A model generated the notes under the pieces. The model had not been told where the DNA came from. It searched no databases and was given only the letters and a program-made list of their open reading frames with translations. Position numbers and translations under genes: made by a program. Below, one piece after another: positions 1 through 11,500 of a DNA stretch of 64,000 nucleotides (position 1 is the first letter of the stretch; each line of letters opens with the position of its first letter). Location of the stretch: NCBI RefSeq assembly GCF_001039355.2, contig NW_019775558.1, forward strand, positions 124,001 to 188,000. The letters run 5' to 3'. Source of the DNA: Lingula anatina (lineage: Eukaryota > Brachiopoda > Lingulata > Lingulida > Lingulidae).

Positions 1-30
1 AGATGTTTACATACTGTCTCCACTCTGCAG

Positions 31-104
31 TCGACAAAATTTATCAGACCGGAAGAGGAAGCAAGGGAGGCACTTGGCTGTATAAATGTCAAGGATTGGG
101 AAAC
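31..104 (+). CDS. Internal coding exon of a gene entering from the left; possible TOG/HEAT-repeat protein
   Basis: A 74-nt exon lies between a good 3' splice site (ctctgcag ending at 30) and a consensus 5' splice site (GTAAGT at 105-110). It is open in one frame from its first base, gives 24 codons plus two bases, and includes the peptide FIRPEEEAREALG followed by NVKDWE. An acidic and basic stretch, then ALxxxxxxDWE, resembles the first helix of TOG domains in the crescerin/TOGARAM and CLASP families, which often begin with PxxAL...DDWE. That resemblance is from memory of the family and rests on few residues. The rest of the gene is upstream of the window, or continues in exons I could not connect. 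Confidence 0.45.
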
Positions 105-770
105 GTAAGTTGCGTTCTTTCCTTGCAAATGAAATCAATATTGACACAATTGACTCTTGGAAAATAACTTTGAATACTTTATTATGAAAATGTTATGACA
201 TGAATCCTTGATTATTTTATCAAATGCTTTTGTTCAGATTTTTTCAAGAACTGTAGGATTCTTGCTGGCAAGTAAACCGTAGCAAGTTTCCGGTCGCATG
301 TTGCGTGGAAGAAAAACATGCTTCGTTGCATGCTTTGGTTATCTTCTCGCCCAGGACGTGAATAGCCACAGATTCGTTGAAGGTCACAACTGCAGCTCTT
401 ATTGAGATTTCTGGGATATATCGGACATTATTGAGACTAAAGATAACAAGGTGTTACGTTAGAGCAGGAATTACAGTACTCGACAATGAAGTGATGACCA
501 AGATATTTGCAAGGTGCTTGGCCCTGCAAAGTGTTCTTCAGACCCAGTGGTTGTGTCCTTATATTAGGCCTAGATCAATAGTCTTCAGGCATAACCCTAT
601 CGTGGTGAGAAAAAAATTTAAGTTTTTGTTACATAAAATGAACTCGAGTGAAAAAACGTTCGAAGCATTATTTGTTGACAGTCAAGGGAATATTAACTCC
701 TGTTGCACATTGTGATTGTAAGTAAATGTAATATATATTAATTATTGGGTCACATTATGCAGCGTTTGCC

Positions 771-801
771 ACTCGCATTCGCCATCATGCCAAATGCGAG
801 T
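771..801. repeat. 9-bp inverted repeat ACTCGCATT...AATGCGAGT
   Basis: The arms at 771-779 and 793-801 are perfectly complementary with a 13-nt loop. Related strings (for example GGCGAGTAT at about 852) occur nearby, suggesting a degenerate local repeat. No function is evident. Confidence 0.6.
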
Positions 802-1061
802 AAAAATTAAATCTGGCGTGTGAAATTTATGATGCAAGTCACCATTTCGGCGAGTATATTTATGTCAACTTTCTATATTAAGTGTATCGGCAAAATTTAG
901 ATTCAATAAAAGTCCGATTGACATGCCAATATTTACGGGGATGTTCAGGGAATTCCCCTAACTGCTAACCTCGTTTTTACTTTCATAAGTAATAATCGTG
1001 ATTGGTTGATGTTGAGGAATTCTGTAGTGACGTATTCACAGTCTCTTTTGAAAACCCCTAG

Positions 1062-1226
1062 CCTTTGATTGCACAACGGAGTTTGACAAAGTACGTCTTG
1101 GAATTATGCGCAGTCGATACTTCCGGGAGAAAGCGTGCAAGTGGATCATGGAGCAGATTTGAAGATTACGAACGTCCTGTAGAAGGGACTGAGAACGTCT
1201 CAGAATCGGCATCAAGTGATGAGTAA
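1062..1226 (+). CDS. Candidate 3'-terminal coding exon, unidentified
   Basis: After an acceptor-like site (aaaacccctag ending at 1061) one frame is open for 54 codons to TAA at 1224-1226. Its end is strongly biased toward acidic residues and serine (ERPVEGTENVSESASSDE, then stop), as in many disordered protein C termini. Direct splicing from the exon at 31-104 does not fit: that exon ends with two bases of a codon, whereas this frame starts on a codon boundary. A missing exon would be needed. A second frame over the same DNA is open for about 35 codons to a TGA. The region could be a gene remnant or chance; I see no known domain. Confidence 0.25.
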   Translation, partial: PLIAQRSLTKYVLELCAVDTSGRKRASGSWSRFEDYERPVEGTENVSESASSDE

Positions 1227-1751
1227 ACAAAATCAAAGCAGAAATGAACTGATGCAAGCTAACTGTCTGAGCTCTCTGACCCAAAGCATGTTTTTGACGT
1301 TCTCTAAAAATCTTTTTCTGAGCAGAGCAAAAAAAAAGTTTTTTCAAAAGCGTGAAGATTAGCAATGTGTTTAGGGTAAGAGAACTTGAATTGCCTACCT
1401 TGAGCTAATACAATACAATACAATACCATTCAAATAAAGCAATATAACGAATTTTATTTCACCTCGGATACACTTTAAATTTTAACAATCTCGTTAGCTT
1501 TACAGCTAATCACCGATTTCATCTCAGCTAGAGGGACCTACAGAGTTCAGTAATATTAATAATATTTAATTAAAGCTCATTTTAATATTTATCTTGAAAC
1601 AAGTACTTCTAGAGCCTAAAATGAGTAAAACGATTGATCAAAACAGTTTTTAATTTTATCTTTATTTGCATATGACGTATAACTAACTATGCAGCATTGG
1701 TACCTGATAACATCTCAATCCTCAGTCATTACCACATGACCTGCACTTGAA

Positions 1752-1848
1752 TATTTGGCTGGTAACTTCTTAATAAAACAGGCGAAAGTCTGGCTTGTAC
1801 ATTTTCAGTTTGGCCGGTAACTTTCAAAACTCACTGGCCAAATTGGCC
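1752..1848. repeat. Degenerate direct repeats TTTGGCYGGTAACTT and palindrome GGCCAAATTGGCC
   Basis: TTTGGCTGGTAACTT at about 1754 and TTTGGCCGGTAACTT at about 1810 are separated by roughly 56 bp. They are followed at 1836-1848 by GGCCAAATTGGCC, a palindrome around a central A. They may be the remains of a small repeat element; family unknown. Confidence 0.4.
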
Positions 1849-2219
1849 TGTGCTATTTCAAACGAAGGTCAAACACTGATTATGAGGAAAAACATTCTTT
1901 ACACTTACGTAACCTGAACAATAATTAAATTTGGAAGTCAACAGTTTTTAGTGGGAATACCCGAGATAACGAAAATTGATTTGAGGGCATGAGAAAGCAC
2001 TTTGATATTAGCGCAGTACTCGGTGCAAACACCTGATAGCAAAATCCTCAAATGTGTGAAATGACAACCAGTTTGCACATGCTCGCTTCATTTTCATTAA
2101 AGTTGTTTATTCCTTTTTGTCAGGCTTTTTACTAGAAAAATGGGGCTATAATGATGGAACTTGATCTTTGTAATGTTTTATTACTATTTTTATTGCTTCA
2201 GGTAGAGCAAATCCAGCAA

Positions 2220-3782
2220 ATGGCCAACAGTAAGTTTGAATATGTCCGCAAGTTTGAGACAGAAGACAGGTGCTTGCCAAATTGCTGGATAATAGTGAGA
2301 GTGGATGGAAAAGCTTTTCATAAGTAAGATTTCAGTTATAAGTGGAGACTAAAATTGAAATATTAAATTGAGTAAAACTGAAAATTATGTAATATCTTTT
2401 ATTTGAGTAGCGTGTTACATATTACATTTATTTCTTGAGAATGAGATGCATGTGTATCATTAAGTTGTATGTGAAAGTTGTAGAAATCTTTGGATGTGCT
2501 CCTGTCAAGGAAATAACATAAAAGTATTTATAATCTTGGCATAGTTGTGTGCATTTATTTTTATTATTTTTTTTTCAGGTTTTCAGATCTTCACAAGTTT
2601 GTCAAGCCTAATGACGATCGCTCTTTGAATCTGATGACAAAGGCAGCAGAGACTATTTTACAAGAATTTGATGACATTGTTCTGGCTTATGGACAAAGTG
2701 ATGAATACAGTTTTGTTTTTAAAAAAAACACAAAAACATACAACAGGAGACAAAGGTGAGATGTGATCAGGTTATATTATTAATTTAAGATGTGTTACAT
2801 TGCAGTGCTTAAACTCTCTGAGTTATGTAAAGGCAAGAAAACTGGCGTTCTATAAGTTGTGGTGTTGAAGAATGCAGCAGGTTTTTTTTTTTTTTTTTTT
2901 TTTAAATCACAGTTTTCACAGTTTTGTGTATTTATGGTGATATTTAAAAATATTTATTAAGGATTATGACCCAATATTGGAGAGATATGTCACAGGAATG
3001 ACCCAACTGATATCTCTTGTTCATGCCCAAGAATTCTGAAAATTATTTTAGATAAAAGTAAAAGAAAGGCATTTTGATTTTAAGATATTAAATAAGTAGG
3101 TTTCAGTGCTTTTGTTTCATCTGTGAAAAGAACACTAGACGTCTCTTTCTTTCTTTCATTTTCTGTTCCAGTAAGCTGATGACCAATATATCAAGTCTGT
3201 TTGCTGCCTCCTATGTATTCTACTGGGCAGACTTCTTTCCAGACACTAAATTGCAGTATCCACCTTCATTTGATGCCAGGGTGGTACTTTATCCTAGTGA
3301 TCAAAATCTCAGAGACTACCTTAGCTGGAGGCAGGTAGATTGTGAGTATTGTTTGGCCTATAGACAACAATTTCAAAAAGGGGTTCTTTTTATTTAACAA
3401 AATGGACCTCTTTAACCTTTTAGTTGACAAATGTTTAAAAATTGCATAGATCAAATTATTTTATTATATTCTTTCATTATGTTGATTTTTATGAATATGC
3501 TAAAAATAATGACAAAAAAGGTATGGCACTTTGGGATAATTTTAGTTTTAAAATAGAAGAGAAAGTTTATGAAAATTAATAATTCTGCATGTGATTATTG
3601 TATCTGTTTCAGGTCATATTAATAACCAGTACAACACCTGCTTTTGGAACTTGGTTCAAGTTTCAGCACTGAGTCCAGCTGAGGCTCATGGCAGACTGAA
3701 GGTAAAAAAAGAATCAATGAACTGAAATATTGCCTGTAAAGCTTTTATCTGGCAGTTGTAAAACAATAGCCTAACCCACCCA

Positions 3783-3825
<43 letters not shown>

Positions 3826-4564
3826 TTTGATTCAAAATTTGATGTGTTTGCTAAATACATTAATTTTAGTTGAATCTGTTTTTATGAAAGTTTACAAGGG
3901 CTGCCAAATGACAATTTGTGGCTTATATATTATACCTTGACCAGTTTTTCATTTTACTCTTAAAGATGGTCACTTAAGATTTTTTATTCTATTTCCAGGG
4001 AACTCTTGCTTCAGATAAAAATGAGTTATTATTCTCAGAATTCAACATTAACTACAATAACTTGCCTGAACTGTACAAAAAGGGAACAGTTGTTATAAAA
4101 GAACAGGTAGTTTTAAAGTATCTGTATGTGACATTTATTGATCCAACATCATGACATGACATAATTTGAGGGTTTTTTTCTATTGACTACATTTCAGACT
4201 TTCATACTGGGAATAAAAACTAATTAGAATTGATAATTTGTATCTTTTGCCAACTGAATCCGTTGTTAGATAAGTACTGTAATAGATTTAGTCAGGCTCA
4301 TATGGGTCATTTGTTGAAAAATAAAATGGCGTTCTTAAGTCCATTTTTTCTCAACTTGTAAAAAAAAATTCAAAATTCAGTATTAACAGTGTTGTTATTT
4401 TCCAGGAGGTGACATCAGTACAAAGAGAAATTCCAAAGACAGATGGAAGTGGAACGGAAGAAAAGACATTTACAAAAAAACGACCAAAGCTAGTAGCTTT
4501 GAATGTTGACATTATCAGGGACACTTTCTGGAAAGATCATCCATATATTTTAGAGTCGAGTTGA
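2220..4564 (+). CDS. THG1L: tRNA-His guanylyltransferase (THG1L), complete, six exons
   Basis: THG1 enzymes add the extra 5' guanosine (G-1) to tRNA-His using 3'-to-5' polymerisation; HisRS needs that base. Exons at 2220-2323, 2579-2755, 3172-3341, 3613-3701, 3999-4106 and 4406-4564 join in frame to 268 residues plus TGA, all with GT-AG introns. The protein starts [13 protein letters not shown] and has the metal-binding motif RVDG with Asp29 and [10 protein letters not shown] with Asp76, both at the positions used in human THG1L. YVFYW, YLSWRQ and the HINN segment follow in family order, and the C terminus keeps FWKDHP. The match is colinear over the whole length, so the call is secure. The first exon has an acceptor-like cttcag just before 2202 and is open upstream of the Met, so an additional upstream coding exon (for example a mitochondrial leader, as in the longer human protein) is possible. 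Confidence 0.97.
3785..3822. repeat. (TC)n microsatellite in a THG1L intron
   Basis: An uninterrupted run of CT dinucleotides, about 19 units, between THG1L exons 4 and 5. Confidence 0.9.
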
Positions 4565-6157
4565 CACCAACAGTTTCTGCCTGGGAACAGGAGATGTTAG
4601 CACAGGATGAATATTTTATTTTTACAAATAGCATGGGTAATTGTCAGTTGTAATCAAAACGAAATGTAGGAAACCAATTCTGTTTATGTTTTATTTAGCC
4701 TGTTAAATGTGTCAAGCATGTGCTACCTTGTAAACGAATTTAAAAAAAAATCTTTTAGGTGGGTGTCGTAATCTGTATCTTTATTTAAAATGAACAGTTA
4801 GTCCATACAAAGAATAGGCTTTTTTGTAAATGCTCTCTTTGTCATGTGTTTGTTTTCTCCTCTAAAATGATTCAGGACCTTGCATGGTAGTTTGTATCTT
4901 AAGTGGGTTCAGAGCTGAAAGTCTCAAGAAAAAGATTTCTCTGATAACCTGTGGTATGTAGACTGTTAAAATTGTATCTCAAGTTTTGTTTCTTGTGGTA
5001 TGTTTGATATTGACGGTATGGTGTGTGCCAATTCATGAATAATTAACAGCATTTCTTCATTGCTGTATTCAATTCCCAGGTAAAGATTACTTGAAGTCCT
5101 GTAGCCTCAATCTCTGATGAAGATACAAATTATGAAGCTGTCTTAGTAGTCAATGAAATATTTGAGTGGCAATTATTCTGAGTTTACATGTTGTTTTACT
5201 GTTATAGTTTACAGTATGGCATTCAGTTCAGAAATAGGACGAATAGAAAATTTCTTACAAAAGAAATGTGTTGTTCGTAAAGGGTCAAAGCTCTTGATGT
5301 TAGATAATTTACTAAAACAAGATTGTACCATGTAACCATTTTGATTCACACACATTATTTGGAAGCATAATTTGCATTAAGTTAAATGTCAGTTATGTTG
5401 TTGGGTATTTTGTGATTGTATAATCCACCAATAAATTAAACTTGTTTTAGGTGTTTATTTGTCATCAAATTGAATGAATTCTTAGTTGAGTAAAAGATAT
5501 ACACATACGAATAACTGCAAACTGAAAGTTTTTAGTAGTCCTACAGGGAAAGTTAAATGGACAAGACCTCTGTATCAAAATAAGATGAGTTTAACGATTG
5601 TCTGACAAATATTAAAAAAAAACAAAAGTACATTTGTAATGTAAAATCACTGAACAAGCATGGCCTAAAATACTCGTTAGTGTTAGTGTTACGAATGAAT
5701 TAATAAAGTTTGGGGACAATAAAAGCACAATCAAAATTTTGTTTATTTTAGCTTAAACTCTGGTAGATCCTTACCAGATTCCAACTGATTAAGAGTGGTC
5801 TTTTTAAAAAAACGGTAAATGTATCTTTAAGGTAAAATGTATTCTTTCCTTTGTATCTATTTTATTTAAAATACATATTATATTTAATATTTTATTAGAT
5901 CAAATAGTTATTTTGGTATACCTTTTCCTCTCAGACCTTTGCATTTAGAATTGTCCAATACATGACTATTCGGACAAATTGGAATGATGAACCTTTAAAC
6001 ATCGGATGCGATATTTAATTAGACAAAAAGCAGAAACTCTAATACTCTAATAAGTAATGTCCAATTAGTCTGTGCAAATGTAGTGGAGGAAACTGTATAT
6101 CCCTCCGTATATCCCCCTTACTCCAAAGGAGCCAAACCTCTGCATTAACATAACAAT
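4565..6157 (+). other. THG1L 3' UTR and following intergenic DNA
   Basis: The sequence after the THG1L stop is AT-rich and non-coding. A canonical AATAAA at 5430-5435 is a plausible polyadenylation signal, giving a 3' UTR of about 0.9 kb. I see nothing gene-like from there to the inverted repeat at 6158. Confidence 0.5.
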
Positions 6158-6182
6158 AGACAGGTGAGCGAACTACCTGTCT
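6158..6182. repeat. 8-bp inverted repeat AGACAGGT...ACCTGTCT at a duplication edge
   Basis: Perfect arms at 6158-6165 and 6175-6182 with a 9-nt loop. The right arm covers the first bases of the repeated ~1 kb unit that recurs after the N at 7231, so it lies on the duplication boundary. Confidence 0.6.
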
Positions 6183-7230
6183 AAACCAATGACATCGCTG
6201 AGAGGACACAGTATCAGGTCTTGGCGTTTTCTTTGACTTTTTTATAGCACTTGTGAGTGATCAATAAAAACATATGTCAATCAGACGCTAGCCAAAATAT
6301 CCAATTTAATTAATTCTTCTATCAGATCATTTAGGCTCGCCTTTCTTTTGAAAATAATTACGGCAGAAACCATTCAATCCAAATGCACCAACCCTGATGC
6401 AATTTACATAACAATAAGTCGCTCAGCGTAATGCGAGTTCTCATCCTAGATTGCCACTTTGACAGCTGGACCCTGTAAGAAGAAGACGCAGGATACGTGT
6501 GGCGAAGTCGCAAGGCCAAACTTTCATTGAAGCAAATGTCTCTCGTAAGTAATACATTTCTTATGCAACCAAATGTTGAAAGCGTTTGTCAGTGAAACGT
6601 AGTTACGTCTAAGGTGCTCAATTCGATAGTTCGGTGTGTAACCTGTATGGCTAGGAAACCTTGTTTTGTATTCGCATTTTTGTGGAACGTTTCTTACATC
6701 AACACCTTTACAACTTTTGTTCATGTTTATGAAATTCAAGTTACCATGGGGTATCCTTACATTTCCGCGTGTTTTAAATATCATGTCGCCGGGTGGTTCT
6801 TTAGATTTGGAAAAAGCTGTACGGTGACCGTCCTTCAAATAGGCCTACTTGATGACGAGCTGTTAGACGCACATAGGAATCTGTTTTCATAGGTGTCGCA
6901 TTGTAGTGCGCAGAAACTTTCACCTGTATATAGAGACATTTCATCATGTTGCTCATGATTCTATTTGAAGCTTGTCAGTAATCCACTTTAGTAACTGGTC
7001 TGCGTCAAATGGCCTTTTATTTTCACTGAGTGCCATCTTTTTGCTCCCCAATATTGTAGTTAGTATCCCCCCCACCCCATCATATCTTGTTTACATTCAT
7101 GATCATAACAAATTTTGCCATTTCGATATATGACAATTTCGAACAAAAACGAAGCTTCGGCGAGCCTGTGAGCATTTGGGCACATCAACTGGATTTTAAA
7201 ATCGTAACATTTGGAAATTTAAAATTAAAT
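6176..7230. repeat. Copy 1 of a ~1.05 kb near-identical tandem duplication
   Basis: This copy matches 7233-8253 almost base for base. Differences from copy 2: it lacks AGGG near 6238, lacks one A in the run near 6267, has 42 extra nt at about 6911-6952, lacks a 3-nt TCA near 7112, and has a few single-base changes. It ends exactly at the N at 7231. A possible splice donor (CTCTC then GTAAGT at about 6585) follows a short open stretch, but I could not connect it to any gene. The long open frames here exist on both strands and match no known protein. Confidence 0.9.
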
Positions 7231-7232
7231 NC

Positions 7233-8253
7233 CCTGTCTAAACCAATGACATCGCTGAGAGGACACAGTATCAGGTCTTGGCGTTTTCTTTGACTAGGGG
7301 TTTTATAGCACTTGTGAGTGATCAATAAAAAACATATGTCAATCAGACGCTAGCCAAAATATCCAATTTAATTAATTCTTCTATCAGATCATTTAGGCTC
7401 GCCTTTCTTTTGAAAATAATTACGGCAGAAACCATTCAATCCAAATGCACCAACCCTGATGCAATTTACATAACAATAAGTCGCTCAGCGTAATGCGAGT
7501 TCTCATCCTAGATTGCCACTTTGACAGCTGGACCCTGTAAGAAGAAGACGCAGGATACGTGTGGCGAAGTCGCAAGGCCAAACTTTCATTGAAGCAAATG
7601 TCTCTCGTAAGTAATACATTTCTTATGCAACCAAATGTTGAAAGCGTTTGTCAGTGAAACGTAGTTACGTCTAAGGTGCTCAATTCGATAGTTCGGTGTG
7701 TAACCTGTATGGCTAGGAAACCTTGTTTTGTATTCGCATTTTTGTGGAACGTTTCTTACATCAACACCTTTACAACTTTTGTTCATGTTTATGAAATTCA
7801 AGTTACCATGGGGTATCCTTACATTTCCGCGTGTTTTAAATATCATGTCGCCGGGTGGTTCTTTAGATTTGGAAAAAGCTGTACGGTGACCGTCCTTCAA
7901 ATAGGCCTACTTGATGACGAGCTGTTAGACGCACATAGGAATCTGTTTTCATAGGTGTCGCATTGTAGTTGCTCATGATTCTATTTGAAGCTTGTCAGTA
8001 ATCCACTTTAGTAACTGGTCTGCGTCAAATGGCCTTTTATTTTCACTGAGTGCCATCTTTTTGCTCCCCAATATTGTAGTTAGTATCCCCCCCACCCCAT
8101 CATATCTTGTTTACATTCATGATCATAACATCAAATTTTGCCATTTCGATATATGACATTTTCGAACAAAAACGAAGCTTCGGCGAGCCTGTGAGCATTT
8201 GGGCACATCAACTGGATTTTAAAATCTTAACATTTGGAAATTTAAAATTAAAT
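7233..8253. repeat. Copy 2 of the ~1.05 kb duplication, after an N
   Basis: It starts within two bases of the single N at 7231 and runs to about 8253, where the sequence becomes unique. The offset to copy 1 shifts from 1057 to 1062, then 1020, then 1023, as the four indels accumulate. Two copies this similar, butted together at an N, look like two haplotypes placed in series during gap closure rather than an ancient duplication. Confidence 0.9.
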
Positions 8254-8567
8254 TAGCGAAGTGAGGGTGGGGTTCTTACTTTTTATTAACTGTCATAATG
8301 ACACAAAAATGACTTGATATCTATGGGGTATTTTGCGTTCTTCATTGTATTTTTCCTGTCCGTTCTTTTCAAAGTGTAAGAGATAACCCCCCTTTTGCAA
8401 AGCCCTTTTAATTTGATTAATTTAAATACTATTGTTCAGCCAGTGTCAATAAAAAATTCTTTCAACAATAATGAACCATTTCAATTACAGTTTATTTTGT
8501 TTTAGTTTATATTTAATCAACATGAAATAGTGGGTTGCGTTATTAACGTTATATTTTCATATTTCAG
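8254..8567 (+). other. Short stretch between the duplication and the next exon
   Basis: AT-rich, with no coding signal. It ends in a pyrimidine-rich acceptor (atattttcatatttcag) for the exon beginning at 8568. Confidence 0.5.
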
Positions 8568-11500
8568 GACTGCAGTTTCCTTCGCCAACTGTATTTTAAT
8601 GGGCATTCGCCTGACAGAAGCTTGCCAAGCCTCATGCTGTATTTAGGAACCGGACATGCACCTGCATATACATCTACAAACGTGCACTATGCATACACTT
8701 ATTTAGTATTGATCAGCAATATAGTAAACATGATGCGTGGTATGTCTATGAGTTTCGAAAAAATTAAGCCTGTACACATTAGGCCTAAGTATTTTCATAT
8801 ATGCAAGTGGTACAATGAGATTGATCATGATCTTTTCCAAACAGTAGCTACGTAAGTTTTTTTTAATTTAAAGGTAAAAGTGCATTTATACCATATTGCT
8901 GGTCAAATTTCGAGAAAAATTATTCAAGTCGAGCAACTGCTAGATTACTTGTCGTTTACACTGTGGAATTCAATTCAGATGCGTCCATCGCAATTCAATA
9001 TTGTTATATAAACTTGCAAAGGTCAAGCGACTTTAATTTCACCTATTCTGAATAAAATGTAAGTTTTTGATTTGATCTACGCGAGGTATAGGTACTGAAG
9101 AAAAAAATGATATTCATATGCAAGTGACTTTTATTCTTTGGTCATTTTCAGTGCTTGCTGAAAAACACGCCTTGTATAAATTAAAAGATCGAAACTTATC
9201 CAAGGTATTATGCCACGAAATGTGAACTTCAGTGAATTGTGGAACTGTTCATTTTTATATACGATTTCCTTTAAATTATTTTACCTCTAAAAGTGCATAA
9301 TGATCCTCGATTACTATATCCGTGGTAGATAATATTACTAAACATCCCAGAAAAGACTATTTTTCTTTAACCAAGTTTGATTGAAATTCGGCACAAATTT
9401 TTTTAGACATTTTCCCCTTTCAAATAAAAAGTTGACCCCAGTACTGGTAGATACTTTAATTCAAATATAAATTGAAAGTGGACGGATTCCAACACGAAAT
9501 TTGGCTTTATAAGTCAACATTTTAGATTTACCCGAAACTGAATTTAACAAATCGGAAAGAAAAATAATATTTATCTAATTTTTTTCTTTCTTTATTATTT
9601 GCCTTGGAGCAGAAAATTCAACTGCCTTATGCACAAAGAATGACGCACCGATTTTTCTTCAATCACCAGCTTGTATGCAAGATTTTATAAGCATCTTGAA
9701 TTTCGATGTCCATCTAGTAATCTTCAGGATAGAAGCCACATTTCCTGAAAAACGTGCTCAAATATAAGGTTATAAAGATCTTTTATTATAAATTTCGACC
9801 ACAAACCGTCGTATGAATATGTTACTCCAATATTACTTGAAAAGTGATGTTGTACTTTAGAACGAAATTGATGATAAATGGAAATGCAATACCTTTGCTA
9901 TTATTGCACAATACAAGATGAATGTAGTTTTGTAAAATTTATAAATGTACCTGTTCAGAGTCTTTGGAAATATAAATGCTGGATTTTTTATACTGAAAAG
10001 TGTACATATCTGCATACTTTTCAAATCATTAATGGAAATAGATGTTGCATTCAATTTTTCGTTCACACAGTACAAGTAATTAATAAACATTCAAAAAGGT
10101 GCATTTAAGAATGATTTTCACATAATCATCTGAAAAAATTGCTTTTTTACAATGATTTTCCCTCCTGTTGTAATATGTTCTTCAATAAACTATACTTTAA
10201 AAAAGCTTTGTTTTATTTATAAATGTGCGCAGTGTAATCGCATTATCTTGAAAATAACTGGGGGTGAGGTTCCATTAAGTTCGAGGGTAAAAGATGTTGC
10301 AAGTTAACTTCATTTTATGGTTGATAATCGGGACGAGTCCAAAATATTCAAGGGGTGTCAGGTGGGGCGCGTCCATTCTATCTGAGGGGTGACAGGTGGG
10401 GCAAGTTNCAAGTCCATTCCATCTGAGGGGTGACAGGTGGGGCGAGTTCATTCCATTTGAGGGGTGTCAGGTGGGACGAGTCCATTCAGTTTGAGGGGTG
10501 TCAGGTTGGAAGAATTCATTCCATTTGAGGGGTGACAGGTGGGGAGGGTCCATTCAATACGAGGGGTGACAGGTGGGGGAAGTACATTATATTCAATGAT
10601 TGAGAAGGGTTTCATTTGCATTGGTGGGTATATGTCAAAACAAAAGTAGTATGTTTGTATTTAGTTTATATAAAGAAATTTCACAAAGAAGTACATTTAA
10701 AAAGAAAGCTCAAAATTCAAGTACTATGTAAATTTATTTTTTATTATTTACAGAATAATAACTTTGAAAACTATATTCAATGTCAAGTGTCAAATTACAA
10801 TATACTATAAAAATTCCAAGAATACAAACGCATCACATTAGCTCATGTCCATAGCTTAGTCATTTTTTCAAAGTTAAATAAAGAACTGCCCAACAAGGCT
10901 AAGGAATTAGTTGGAAAATGTTATAAATATATTTCATATTATAAATGAGAAGTAGGTTTACCTACACTTTGAAAAATTAATTCGACATACCACCAATTTA
11001 AGTGTCATGGGTAAAATCACTTCCTCTGGTTCAAAATTTTTTAAATGGCCAGATTGGATCAACTTTTGTCGTTATTTTTAGTGTATTTTTTCTATTTTCA
11101 CTAATTGGCATTTATTCATAGCTTTGAACTCCTATGGGTCTGAAGTCCTAAACTAGTACATGTAACAGTGGTACATTATTTAAAATAATTTGAAGTGATT
11201 ATGCTGTTAAACATTATGTAATACTGCAGCAAGACGTTTTGCACACTTTCATTATTGTTCATCATTTTAGAAAAAAATCTGTGTTGACTTTTATAGTTAT
11301 CTGTGTGAAAGCCATTCTAATGTTTGTGCTTTTGCTTTTTTTTAAATTTATGTCCGATTTCACTTTCCAAAAAAGTTTGACATACAAAAGCAAAGAGTTT
11401 CGTTTTACTCATCCATTTTCTACAACTTGGGCACCCTCAAACATCTTCATAATCGTTACTCCCACCCCAGAAACTCCTAGGTATGTCCTTTGTATGCAAC

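Larger units (their letters stand above)
105..2201. other. Mostly non-coding stretch between the left-edge exon and THG1L
   Basis: No convincing gene apart from the weak candidate terminal exon at 1062-1226. It contains a 9-bp inverted repeat (771-779 with 793-801) and short direct or palindromic repeats around 1752-1848. The THG1L promoter must lie in its right part, but I see no TATA box or other decisive element. Confidence 0.5.

Noticed and set aside
377-715. 112-codon plus-strand open stretch
   Set aside because: It begins at a TTG, has no splice support, and its composition matches no family. Chance in AT-rich DNA.
1036-1365. 109-codon minus-strand open stretch
   Set aside because: Antisense to the more coding-like plus-strand frame that ends SASSDE. 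No motif recognised.
6524-6892. Open frames on both strands in the duplicated unit, repeated at 7586-7954
   Set aside because: Their conservation between copies only reflects recent duplication or allelism. Both strands are open, and neither gives a known protein.
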